DNA of 64,000 nucleotides from Paenibacillus sp. MAHUQ-63 (lineage in GTDB: Bacteria > Bacillota > Bacilli > Paenibacillales > NBRC-103111): contig NZ_JARADB010000001.1 in assembly GCF_028765165.1 (NCBI RefSeq), positions 124,001 through 188,000 on the forward strand. Reading direction: 5' to 3'. The notes beneath the pieces are model-generated. The model searched no databases, had not been told where the DNA came from, and saw only the letters and a list, made by a program, of their open reading frames with translations. Of this stretch, positions 19,501 to 26,775 are shown one piece after another. Made by a program: the position numbers and the translations under genes. The stretch's first letter is position 1. Each line of letters starts with the position of its first letter.

Positions 19501-21296
19501 ATGACTCTCGTGCCGGTAGCGTTGCTAACGCTTACATGATCTGTGAACTCGATGAAGTTATTCGTCCATTTCAGAATAGGGAAATGCTGCATATATTTCG
19601 TTGGCAGATTCGTCGTGAATGTCAGCTTGATCATGTCGTCATAATTCACTTTTCCTTGCCAACCTTCGTATGCTTCAAGCTCTGTACCGCCAAGCAGCGG
19701 ATTGCGTGCGATCCAGGTATCTTTATGATGGTTGTGGATAAAACGGGCTATTTGACTATTGAAGCCCTTAGTTTCCTGACCGCCATAATTGTAGTCAACG
19801 GACCAATGATACCAAATCGCATCGTCCTCCATATACATGGGGAATTCTGTAGTAGTCGCCCATCCCAAACCATTCTGTTCCTGTGCCAGTCTTCTGCCGT
19901 CAAAGCCATTTTCAAACCAGGCATCATTATAAATGAAGTCGAGATTCGGCACTCTGTCCTTTAATTCTTTCAAGCGGTTTAATCTAGCCCCTGTCGCAGC
20001 TTCGCTGCGCATTTGAGCTTTGTTATAATCAAAAGATAAGTCAAGCCAATCCCATCCTGGTTTATTCGGATCCACCAAATTCTCGCTAAAATATTTGGCT
20101 TGCGGACTTGCGCCTGTGGCGCTAATGTGCACCCCGAAATAACCTCCATATTTATGGCCTTCATTGACAAGGGTATTGATATCCGCATCTCCGCCTTGGC
20201 GTATGCCGATATTATTACCGTAATCCGCATGCGCGGAATCATGACCTTCTTGTTGATACCCTTTCAACTCGATAAATTGCTGAAGTCCATCCGTTCCCAG
20301 ATAAATTCTTTTCGTTTCATCCAATGTCTTAAGGAATGGGTTCGTAGCCTGGCTGGCGAAATTAAAAGGAATTCGTTGAACAACCAGATCGGGAACCTTC
20401 TCACTGCCAAACGGACTTTTCGAAATGCTACGGTACGCAACGGCCCCGTCTTGCCAATCAACGCCGCCATCTCCGTTTGCATCCGGCGTGATGACAACTT
20501 TTTCATTAGGCAGCGGCTCGGTTGTGCTCATGCCCTCCGGTCTGTATACCCATGGCGCACTCCAGACGCCGGTACGGTAATAGTCTGTTTTATTTACCGT
20601 TTGTTTGTGAAGTCGATCATTATCCCAATCTGCGGAATAATCCTGAACTGCGTTCGTCCAGACGGCCCCCGCCAGTTGGTTCGTATTCAGTATGCTATAC
20701 ATATAATTTCCGGGAGAGCTATCAATGGCAGGAGTGCCGGTTACATTCAAGAACGTATCTCCACTCCCGGCAACAGCCGTGTGCAGTCTTGTACCGGAAA
20801 ATGCAGCTCCTGTTTGTGTACTTCTAACGGAAAGCAGGTTATGATTCGGGATCTCGAACGTGCTAACTTTGGTCGTACCACTCTCCGTGATTCCGGTAAC
20901 ATGATAATTCAATACATTCCCGACAACATCAAGATCGATGCTTATCGTAACTTCAATTGAAGGAATCGATAATGTATAAGATGCCTTCGAGCCCGTCTTA
21001 CTAAATGTTACAGACGGGGTATAGCTTGTACCATTGATCTTGACTTCATTTAATGCATCTTCTTGACCATACATAACAGCGTTATTAGCTAGCCATTCAT
21101 ACTGCAGCACTCTAGGAAATGTGTCATCAACAGTCACTCTCATCACAGAAGATTCTATGGATTGTGATTGCGATTGCGATGCTGCAGCTATAACGGGAGT
21201 TGTAAATTTGGATACTGTTGTGTTGATACTCCCGACCGCTTGAACAGACATGCATAAAGCTAACATAACCGAAAATTTCTTGACCAGTCTCATCAT
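16506..21296 (-). CDS. Secreted GH101 endo-alpha-N-acetylgalactosaminidase with CBM32, Big2, cohesin and dockerin modules
   Basis: Predicted GH101 enzyme, a family that releases the core-1 disaccharide Gal-beta-1,3-GalNAc from Ser/Thr of mucin-type glycoproteins. 1596 residues with an N-terminal signal segment. A mutarotase-like sandwich (about 50-290) precedes the barrel, which has EGHDSAHADYG near 350 and NDAWFE near 457 (probable nucleophile Asp) and TTEF near 483 (probable acid/base Glu). Then come the GH101 C-terminal sandwich, two galactose-binding-like modules (about 704-845 and 854-1013), two CBM32 modules (about 1020-1157 and 1160-1300), Big2, a cohesin (about 1400-1532) and a type I dockerin (1538-1596). 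AAGGGG lies just before tandem ATG codons. Its promoter carries a cre-like site and ATGATA half-sites. The family assignment rests on the motifs; substrate is known from the family. Confidence 0.88.
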   Translation of the reverse strand: MMRLVKKFSVMLALCMSVQAVGSINTTVSKFTTPVIAAASQSQSQSIESSVMRVTVDDTFPRVLQYEWLANNAVMYGQEDALNEVKINGTSYTPSVTFSKTGSKASYTLSIPSIEVTISIDLDVVGNVLNYHVTGITESGTTKVSTFEIPNHNLLSVRSTQTGAAFSGTRLHTAVAGSGDTFLNVTGTPAIDSSPGNYMYSILNTNQLAGAVWTNAVQDYSADWDNDRLHKQTVNKTDYYRTGVWSAPWVYRPEGMSTTEPLPNEKVVITPDANGDGGVDWQDGAVAYRSISKSPFGSEKVPDLVVQRIPFNFASQATNPFLKTLDETKRIYLGTDGLQQFIELKGYQQEGHDSAHADYGNNIGIRQGGDADINTLVNEGHKYGGYFGVHISATGASPQAKYFSENLVDPNKPGWDWLDLSFDYNKAQMRSEAATGARLNRLKELKDRVPNLDFIYNDAWFENGFDGRRLAQEQNGLGWATTTEFPMYMEDDAIWYHWSVDYNYGGQETKGFNSQIARFIHNHHKDTWIARNPLLGGTELEAYEGWQGKVNYDDMIKLTFTTNLPTKYMQHFPILKWTNNFIEFTDHVSVSNATGTRVIKKDGITVLNGGSYLLPWSPKTEDKLYHWNANGGSTTWTLPVSWSGLQTVKLYKLTDQGKQFIQDLTVNGNQVAINALANTPYVVYKGTGPVTPDVKFGEGTPLKDPGFNSGNLSSWTVTGDKQAASVQRNTRGQYELKIASGDSVSVSGQLTGLSPGTYSAYVYVQVDGTRRARIGVKDYGGIEVSNYTDSSFAINSIGGDSKNGTKMQRMRVMFDVPAGQTTATLYLQGEPGTAAITFDDVHLMKVQRSANPTGAYFAEDFEHIDAGWYPFVKADAGGTTSDPRTSLANLHAPYTQKGWNGNPIDHVISGDWSLMSHKENTGLLYRTLPQTLRFAPGTNYTISFKYQNQQAGDYALVIGDGTREISSVNFDTVTSTKTFTKVIAGSTSGNTWVGIRKLTNNSSDFVMDDFTVQVGGEIPPPSVPQVQMTATATSQETAGANNPASNVLDGQSGTIWHTKWDLSNSLPQSITLNLGGTYNVTNLKYLPRQAGGVNGIITAYNVYVSDDGTNFTKVADGIWANDATEKNAALAPTSASYVKLEATAGNGGYASAAEINVNYEEPVIIPQEQMTATATGEETENENNSASNVVDGTSSTIWHTKWDSSNSLPQSITLDLGGSYQVSQLDYLPRQDGQSNGFIKSYNIYTSTDGVNFTKAATGNWDQSAAQKSVTFKPVTATHVKLEAVQGVNNYASAAEINVFSIPVATVPVTGVQLDKPQVMLKEGQTVELVATVLPENAKNKNVTWASSNDTVAKVEVKDGKTVVTALKAGSADITVTTVNGNFTAVSRITVQKGEVTPIDALTTLSAAGTVQTGEEFPVQLGLGSVTQSVYAQDIKMDYDSNVFDFVSARAAKEGILLVDTVKDTLGKLRFILANVGKELTGDSGILELKFKAKALTQPATGTIAVTDATLSDAQGVETKAQASAVGVSIATPPPGIPGDVNHDNKTTIGDLGIVAANYGKTSSSPDWEQVKRADINGDGKIDIVDLAFVASKIME
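16510..17400. repeat. Direct repeat: Big2-cohesin-dockerin coding tail, copy in GH101 gene
   Basis: Partner of the repeat at 11755-12660. The CBM32 module coding segments just upstream (17400-17800 and 17820-18220) are further divergent copies of the module at 12640-13040. Confidence 0.85.
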
Positions 21297-21370
21297 CCCC
21301 TTAAATCAATTAACAACCGTTCCACTTTGCAACCTCAAACAAGTGACCGTGTTGGTCCTTTTTTGTCACA

Positions 21371-21423
21371 TGCTAACGCTTTCACAATGATTGTAATCTG
21401 ATGTCAAGGATAAGAGAATGATA
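21371..21423 (-). promoter_or_regulatory. cre-like site plus ATGAT half-sites before GH101 gene
   Basis: TGCTAACGCTTTCA at 21371-21384 matches 13 of 14 cre positions. ATGATT begins 2 bases upstream (21387-21392) and ATGATA lies at 21418-21423, 31 bases (three helical turns) from it. A TTGACA (minus strand, 21407-21402) lies between the half-sites. The layout parallels the GH35 and binding-protein promoters but with a longer spacing. Confidence 0.5.
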
Positions 21424-21468
21424 TATTCTACAAATTCCCCCTCATTTTTTAACCAAATTTCATGAATC

Positions 21469-23367
21469 CTAATTGGATTCTCTCAACCTTTTTCGGGCAA
21501 CCCCTGTACGGTAGGCCGCTTCAATAACAGCCTCTCTCACTTTTTCAACTACCTTCTGATTAAATACGCTGGGAATAATATACGTTTCGTTCAATTCATC
21601 GTCCGACACAACCGATGCGATCGCATGTGCTGCCGCAAGCTTCATCGATTCATTAATTTCGCTTGCCCTGCAATCCAAAGCTCCACGGAAAATGCCCGGG
21701 AAGCACAGCACGTTATTGATTTGATTTGGTTTGTCAGACCTTCCCGTAGCCATGACCCTAACGTAAGGCTTGGCCTGCTCCGGGTCAATCTCTGGGATCG
21801 GGTTCGCCATTGCGAAGACGATTGGATCTTTAGCCATGGACTGCACATGCTCCACCGTTAAAATATTCGGAGCCGATACGCCGATAAAAACATCTGCATC
21901 CTTGATAACCTCGGACAAGCCGCCGACCTCCAAGTTCGGATTCGTCAAGTGAGCAAACGCTGTCCAATGCGGGTTATCGTAATGGGACTCGCGATGAATG
22001 GCGCCAAAGCGGTCCACACCGATCAAATTACGCACACCGGCGGCGAGCAGCATCTTCGAGCATGCGATGCCCGCTGCACCGATCCCGTTCACTACGACCT
22101 TTATATCCGACATTTGTTTGCCGGTAATCTTGAGTGCATTCAATAATCCGGCCAGCAGGACGACAGCCGTCCCGTGCTGGTCGTCGTGAAACACCGGAAT
22201 ATCGAGTTCCTGTTTCAAACGCTCCTCAATTTCGAAGCACCGAGGGGATGAAATGTCCTCCAGATTGATGCCGCCGAATGCCGGAGCCAATGCTTTGACA
22301 ATACGGACAATTTCGTCGGGGTCCTTTGTGTCCAGACAAATCGGAAATGCATCGACACCTGCGAATTCTTTGAACAGCATGGCCTTGCCTTCCATCACCG
22401 GCATGGCTGCCATCGGTCCGATATCGCCAAGCCCAAGTACAGCCGTTCCATCCGACACGACCGCGATCATATTCCTTTTTATCGTCAATGAATAGGCCTT
22501 GCTTGGCTGTTCCGCAATCGCTGTGCAAACCTGGGCTACACCTGGGGTGTATACCCGGGACAAATCGTCACGGTTTTTTACCGGCGTTTTGGAAGCAATC
22601 TCGATTTTCCCGCCCAAGTGCACGAGGAACGTGCGGTCCGATACGTGAATGACCTGGACACCGCTTAGCTTTTGAAGCAATTCATGGATGGATTGGCTGT
22701 GCGCTTGATCTAACACATTGACGGTTATATCGCGGACCGTATGGGTACGCCCGGAGGAGATAACATCAATTCCCACAATATCGCCATTAGTCCCTTCGAT
22801 TACAGCGGCTATATCGCCTAGAGAGGTTTGTTCTTTATCGATTTGAAGCCGAAATATCATATACGTGCTGGCAACGTTTGAAACTGACATATGTTTATAC
22901 ACTCTCCTTTTATCTTTGTAAAACGTTTCTTGGGCTTGCTTCCATTCAAGCAATCGTGAAACTCCTATCAGGACGGCATCCGTTTTATCTCTCGCCACGC
23001 CATAGGCTGCTTCACCGATCAGCGCAGCCCGGGCGTCATTTACAAGGATACAAGGCAATTCGAATCCCCCTTCAAACCACTGTTCAAAAGGAAACCCTAC
23101 AGCGTCCGAATATTTATCGTTAATCGATAATAGGGTTCGGCTTGTTGGATCCACCACTCCCGGCGCTGCTAGCCCGATCCCCGTACATTCGGAAATGGAA
23201 GATCGACTTTGGGAAAGTAAATGATAAATGGCTCCTATTACATCCGAAAGACGACTTAACAGCCCTTTTTGCGATAAGGCCGGTAATCTCGTACTTGAGA
23301 TAACGGTCCCATTTTGGACCAATCCGATTTGGATGTCGGTCCCCCCAAAGTCAATCACTATGTGCAA
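21469..23367 (-). CDS. Malic enzyme, preceded in frame by a truncated ROK kinase
   Basis: One open frame of 632 codons. Residues 160-632 form a complete malic enzyme that decarboxylates malate to pyruvate: ACT-like domain (about 163-240), YTPGV near 292, the Lys region at SLTIKRN, HDDQHGTA near 393 and the nucleotide-binding loop GIGAAG near 430. Residues 1 to about 140 resemble the first part of a ROK sugar kinase (DFGGT loop at 6-10). The malic enzyme's own ATG at 22890 has an AAAGGAGAG site 11 bases upstream, so the enzyme is probably made from there (473 residues) whether or not the long form is made. The TTG at 23367 has AGGATG upstream. A sigma-54 promoter with upstream inverted repeat precedes the frame, linking it to the importer/lyase operon at 25-33 kb. 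Confidence 0.85.
   Translation of the reverse strand: MHIVIDFGGTDIQIGLVQNGTVISSTRLPALSQKGLLSRLSDVIGAIYHLLSQSRSSISECTGIGLAAPGVVDPTSRTLLSINDKYSDAVGFPFEQWFEGGFELPCILVNDARAALIGEAAYGVARDKTDAVLIGVSRLLEWKQAQETFYKDKRRVYKHMSVSNVASTYMIFRLQIDKEQTSLGDIAAVIEGTNGDIVGIDVISSGRTHTVRDITVNVLDQAHSQSIHELLQKLSGVQVIHVSDRTFLVHLGGKIEIASKTPVKNRDDLSRVYTPGVAQVCTAIAEQPSKAYSLTIKRNMIAVVSDGTAVLGLGDIGPMAAMPVMEGKAMLFKEFAGVDAFPICLDTKDPDEIVRIVKALAPAFGGINLEDISSPRCFEIEERLKQELDIPVFHDDQHGTAVVLLAGLLNALKITGKQMSDIKVVVNGIGAAGIACSKMLLAAGVRNLIGVDRFGAIHRESHYDNPHWTAFAHLTNPNLEVGGLSEVIKDADVFIGVSAPNILTVEHVQSMAKDPIVFAMANPIPEIDPEQAKPYVRVMATGRSDKPNQINNVLCFPGIFRGALDCRASEINESMKLAAAHAIASVVSDDELNETYIIPSVFNQKVVEKVREAVIEAAYRTGVARKRLRESN
22902..22910 (-). 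promoter_or_regulatory. Internal ribosome binding site for malic enzyme
   Basis: AAAGGAGAG on the minus strand, 11 bases before ATG 22890. It marks the original malic enzyme start inside the fused frame. Confidence 0.7.
22911..23367 (-). pseudogene. Truncated ROK-family kinase fragment
   Basis: About the first 140 codons of a ROK glucokinase-like protein: DFGGT phosphate loop, GLAAPGVVD and VNDARAALIGEAAYG. The frame then runs into what looks like malic enzyme leader DNA, so the second half of the ROK fold, including the glycine-rich GTGIGGG region, is absent. The piece cannot be an active kinase. It looks like a deletion that joined two genes; it could serve as an extra N-terminal domain. 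Confidence 0.7.
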
Positions 23368-23436
23368 ATATCATCCTGCCTCCACTTTTTCAATGATTAT
23401 TAGTTGAACCTATTATTTCTTTTTCACTAAATACAT

Positions 23437-23452
23437 AGCAAGAAGCAAGCCA
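23437..23452 (-). promoter_or_regulatory. Sigma-54 (-24/-12) promoter of ROK/malic enzyme gene
   Basis: On the minus strand TGGCTT-GCTTC-TTGCT. It keeps the essential GG and GC pairs ten bases apart, with two changes from the consensus TGGCAC-N5-TTGCW. It lies about 70 bases before the TTG start. The second copy at 33116-33131 is a perfect match, which supports this one. Confidence 0.75.
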
Positions 23453-23512
23453 ATAGGAAAATAGGCGTTGAATAGGCAAATAAGCATACGTGGCATTTAT
23501 TTTGTGAGCGGC

Positions 23513-23552
23513 TGCACAATTTTTTTACAGCAAACTGTAAAAAAATTGTGCA
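23513..23552. promoter_or_regulatory. Perfect 18-bp inverted repeat, probable enhancer site for the NtrC-type activator
   Basis: TGCACAATTTTTTTACAG at 23513-23530 and its exact complement at 23535-23552, with CAAA between. The centre lies about 81 bases upstream of the -24 element, a usual place for an activator of sigma-54 promoters. The same repeat, less perfect, occurs at the same distance from the other sigma-54 promoter (33191-33234). Confidence 0.7.
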
Positions 23553-23569
23553 ATTTAAAACAAAAAAAG

Positions 23570-23602
23570 AACACGGATTATGTTCCGTGTTCAATTCCGC
23601 AG
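23570..23602 (-). terminator. Terminator after rpoN
   Basis: Stem GAACACGGA...TCCGTGTTC followed by seven T on the minus strand, about 40 bases after the rpoN stop codon. Confidence 0.85.
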
Positions 23603-23639
23603 CCGTATACATAGCTATATAAATGGACAACTTCGTCGT

Positions 23640-24950
23640 TCAATATGAACGAAGCCTGGATGAGAGAATTCTCAACTCCTCACGATACTTCATGACCGTA
23701 CGCCGTGATATTTGAATGCCATCTTTATTCAGCAAATCGGTCATTTGTTGGTCAGATAATGGCCTTTTCTTATCTTCACGTTCCACAAGCAGTTTAATTT
23801 TAGTTCTGATGCTTTCGGCCGAAGCCTCTTCACCACTTACCGTTGATACACCGAACGGGAAAAAGTACTTCAATGCATACACGCCTTGTGGTGTAAGAAT
23901 ATATTTATTCTGTACAGCACGGCTGATCGTCGACTCATGAAGCCCTAATTGGGCAGCAACTACTTTTAAATTCATCGGTTTTAAGCAGCTGACACCTTTT
24001 TCCAAGAACGCGTTCTGTTCTTTCACGATAATTTCAATGACCCGGCGCAGCGTTATTTTTCTTTGAGCCAATCCCCACAACAGTTGCTCTGCATCCTGGA
24101 GCTGGTTTCGCACATAAGCGGATATGTCTCCTGATATATTTCCCGTAAAAAGCGAGCGGTATTCCTTGTTCATTATGACTTTCGGGAGAAAGGCATCTGT
24201 CATCGTAATTGCGTACTCGCCGTCAACTTTCTGGACTTTTGCATCCGGCTGGATATAGGATTGCTGTTGATGGCCGAACGCAAGACCGGGCCTTGGATTC
24301 AATGTGCGAATATACGCGATCGCATCCAGTAGTATATCAATGGAGATGTCCAGTTTATCCGCCAACTGCTTTCGGTTTCCATTAGCCAACTCTTGCATGT
24401 GATTAACAATCAATTCTGCAGCCCATGGGTCCGGGCTTGAGTCCCGCTGAATTTGCAGCAGCAAACACTCTTTCAAGTCCCGCGCTGCTATCCCGGCCGG
24501 TTCCAGGCTTTGAAGGCACGCAAGCGCATACAAAACTTCCTTTTCATCAGCATGGCAAGCCGCCAGAGCCTCATCTACGGAAATCTCCAGGTATCCCGAT
24601 TCATTCAAATTCCCCGCCAAGTATTGAGCAATTGCAAGCGTGCTCTTAGGTATATTCGCAAGTCTCAGCTGAGCTAACAGCGCCGTCTCTGCCGTTTCAC
24701 CCGGCCTGCTCAAGTTGTTCAACCAGCGATCCTTATGGTCGATGCCCGCCGTCCCACCTTTATTACTGCCGTTAATGCCGGTGGAGGGCCATTCTATGTC
24801 CAAAAACGGATTATCTGTCGCTTTATTTTGAATAAAATCGACCAGTTCATCCGAAGCTATTTGCAAAATAAAAATCGATTGCTTTAGCTGAGGCGTTAGA
24901 TTCAGTTGGGTCGTTTGTGTCGCTTCGGCTGCAAGTTTCAGAATCATCAT
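23640..24950 (-). CDS. rpoN: RNA polymerase sigma-54 factor RpoN/SigL
   Basis: Alternative sigma factor of 436 residues that directs polymerase to -24/-12 promoters and needs an ATP-driven activator. The glutamine-rich N-terminal activator-interacting region (about 1-50, with LTPQLKQSIFILQ) is followed by the core-binding domain and the DNA-binding region ending in the RpoN box (SRRTVMKYRE, near residue 420). GGGGTG precedes the ATG at 24950. It lies between the two sigma-54 promoters in this window and next to genes for an activator and its kinase, so factor, activator and targets are encoded together. Confidence 0.95.
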   Translation of the reverse strand: MMILKLAAEATQTTQLNLTPQLKQSIFILQIASDELVDFIQNKATDNPFLDIEWPSTGINGSNKGGTAGIDHKDRWLNNLSRPGETAETALLAQLRLANIPKSTLAIAQYLAGNLNESGYLEISVDEALAACHADEKEVLYALACLQSLEPAGIAARDLKECLLLQIQRDSSPDPWAAELIVNHMQELANGNRKQLADKLDISIDILLDAIAYIRTLNPRPGLAFGHQQQSYIQPDAKVQKVDGEYAITMTDAFLPKVIMNKEYRSLFTGNISGDISAYVRNQLQDAEQLLWGLAQRKITLRRVIEIIVKEQNAFLEKGVSCLKPMNLKVVAAQLGLHESTISRAVQNKYILTPQGVYALKYFFPFGVSTVSGEEASAESIRTKIKLLVEREDKKRPLSDQQMTDLLNKDGIQISRRTVMKYREELRILSSRLRSY

Positions 24951-25041
24951 GTGACACCCCTATACCAAACTTCTATTAAGATTTATTGTAAAAGAATCAA
25001 TTGCGAAATGATACTGGATATTTGCGTGAAATTACTGCAAC

Positions 25042-25069
25042 AGCCGGTGTTCAATGAAGAACATCGGCT
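25042..25069 (-). terminator. Possible terminator before rpoN
   Basis: An 11-bp stem (AGCCGATGTTC with GAACACCGGCT, one wobble pair) and 6-base loop just after the DUF2179 gene. No long T run, so termination may be partial and rpoN may be reached by readthrough from the large operon. Confidence 0.45.
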
Positions 25070-25075
25070 CTTGCG

Positions 25076-25633
25076 TTATACATGGCGATTACGGTTCCAA
25101 GCCGATCTTTTCGATAAAAAACCGCCGTGGAACATATTCGGTTCATAAGAAACGACAAATGCTTGCGGGTCTTTGAGCAATATTTCATGATAAAGCCGCT
25201 GCTGCTCCTTGCGGGAAATGACTATGGAAATGACCCACCGAGCACCTTCCTTGCCTTCACCCTGCCATACGGTAACCCCATAGCCTTTGGACCTTAATTC
25301 CTCAGCTATATAACTGAACTCGGCTTTCGTTACTGCCTGCACGGTGACAAACCCGAGGGCAAGCCGCTCCTCGATTTTCGTTCCGATCAGGACACCCAGC
25401 CCATAGCTTAGACAGTACACGATCAAATTGACAGGTTCGTCCAAATGATCCAGCACGATTTTGAAGCCGATGACATAGATTCCGATTTCGACCGCACTCA
25501 TCAAGGCCGCGACATAGCGAAATCCTTTGACCATCAGGATAAAGCGAATTGTCAGCATGGAGACGTAAATCACTTGCAGGACGAGAATGATCAACAGTGT
25601 CGTCATCGGGATAAAATGGAATAGCTCATTCAT
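25076..25633 (-). CDS. DUF2179/UPF0316 membrane protein (YebE-like)
   Basis: 185 residues. Three hydrophobic segments in the first 100 residues (including LLIILVLQVIYVSMLTIRFI) precede a soluble domain of the DUF2179 type (VTVWQGEGKEGARWVISIVI). Family members occur widely in Bacillales; their molecular role is not established. The start overlaps the stop of the alcohol dehydrogenase gene by 4 bases with a GGAGG site upstream, so it belongs to the sigma-54 operon. Its place there suggests membrane adjustment or signalling linked to the substrate, but nothing in the sequence proves this. Confidence 0.82.
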   Translation of the reverse strand: MNELFHFIPMTTLLIILVLQVIYVSMLTIRFILMVKGFRYVAALMSAVEIGIYVIGFKIVLDHLDEPVNLIVYCLSYGLGVLIGTKIEERLALGFVTVQAVTKAEFSYIAEELRSKGYGVTVWQGEGKEGARWVISIVISRKEQQRLYHEILLKDPQAFVVSYEPNMFHGGFLSKRSAWNRNRHV

Positions 25634-26748
25634 TTCCCTCCAAACTCAATGACGTTACGGCCGACATTGACGCAAGAATGGTCGTGGAAGCTGTCAAACG
25701 CCTGATTAATTTGGTCCAGGTGAATGCGGGATAGCACCAATTCATCCAGCTGGAATTTGCCCTCCAAATAGAGCTGCGCGATAATCGGGAAATCCCGGAA
25801 CGGATGCACATCGCCATAGAAGCTTCCTTTTAAAATTTTGCCGACGCGATGAAAGCCTCCTGCCGGAAGCGCCAACTCCTTTTTCGGATTGAACGCGCCG
25901 ATCACCACGGTCGTGCCGCCTTTGCGCGTAGCCTGCCAGGCGGATGACGCCGCATGCGTATTGCCCGTACAATCGATGGCGTAATGAACGCCGAAGCCAC
26001 CGGTCAGCTCCTTCAGCGCCTCGGCGGCGTTGACCTCGCCGACGCCCACGGTATGCGTGGCGCCGAACTTCTTGGCGATCTCCAGATTTTGCTCTTTCAA
26101 GTCGCATGCGATGATTTTGGAAGCGCCGGCAATCCGCGCGCCCTGAATTGCATTCACGCCTACGCCTCCAATGCCGAAGACGGCGACCGTCGAGCCTGGT
26201 CTCACTTCCGCCGCCCGGACAGCGGCTCCGTAGCCTGTCGCGACACCGCAGCCGATCAAGGAAGCTTGCGCAAAAGGCATATCATCCGGCAGTTTGACGC
26301 AGCTCATTTCAGGAACAACCGTATACTCGGCAAAGGTGGACAACAAGGAGTTGTGATATACCTGTTTGCCGTCCTTGCTAATGCGCGTTGTGCCGTCGAG
26401 CAGCGTGCCCGCGAACATCGGGCCGAACGCGGACTCACACAAATTCACTTTGCCCGTCTGGCAAAATTCACAGGTACCGCAAAACGGCACCCAGCTTAAA
26501 GCCACTTTATCGCCAGGCTTGACGGTTCTGACATTCGGTCCGACTTCAACGACAATTCCGGCGCCTTCATGACCTAGAATCGTCGGGATAGGCGTCGTTT
26601 CGTCAAGTAGTGCATTGTAATCACTGTGACAGACGCCTGTCGCTTCTATTTTGACTAGCACCTCATTCACCTGAGGCGGGGCAAGATCGACTTCCGTAAT
26701 CACTAGCGGTTTCCCGATTTCTGTCATGACGGCTGCTTTCATTTTCAT
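25630..26748 (-). CDS. Zinc-dependent alcohol dehydrogenase (MDR family)
   Basis: Medium-chain dehydrogenase of 372 residues that oxidises an alcohol to an aldehyde with NAD. Catalytic zinc ligands are visible at C40 (GVCHSD) and H60-E61 (GHEG), the structural zinc site is CGTCEFCQTGKVNLC near 93-107, and the nucleotide loop is GIGGVG near 193. AGGAGGA lies 9 bases before ATG 26748. It follows the aldehyde dehydrogenase gene by 27 bases. The pair suggests a two-step oxidation of an alcohol group to an acid in the pathway fed by the upstream importer. Substrate is unknown; choline-like or other amino alcohols are candidates. Confidence 0.9.
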   Translation of the reverse strand: MKMKAAVMTEIGKPLVITEVDLAPPQVNEVLVKIEATGVCHSDYNALLDETTPIPTILGHEGAGIVVEVGPNVRTVKPGDKVALSWVPFCGTCEFCQTGKVNLCESAFGPMFAGTLLDGTTRISKDGKQVYHNSLLSTFAEYTVVPEMSCVKLPDDMPFAQASLIGCGVATGYGAAVRAAEVRPGSTVAVFGIGGVGVNAIQGARIAGASKIIACDLKEQNLEIAKKFGATHTVGVGEVNAAEALKELTGGFGVHYAIDCTGNTHAASSAWQATRKGGTTVVIGAFNPKKELALPAGGFHRVGKILKGSFYGDVHPFRDFPIIAQLYLEGKFQLDELVLSRIHLDQINQAFDSFHDHSCVNVGRNVIEFGGK

Positions 26749-26775
26749 AATGCGACGTCCTCCTAAGACAATAGT

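Larger units (their letters stand above)
23428..23605. repeat. Duplicated regulatory block, copy 1 (terminator + inverted repeat + sigma-54 promoter)
   Basis: This stretch matches 33106-33275 in order and spacing: the sigma-54 promoter, a conserved AT-rich middle, a long inverted repeat and a GAACACGGA terminator. Identity is high in all four parts and lower in between. In each case the block lies between the end of one minus-strand gene and the start of the next. Confidence 0.9.

Noticed and set aside
23513-23552. Inverted repeat read as a terminator
   Set aside because: The arms are AT-rich with no T run after either strand's stem, a normal terminator already follows rpoN, and the repeat keeps a fixed distance to the sigma-54 promoter in both copies.
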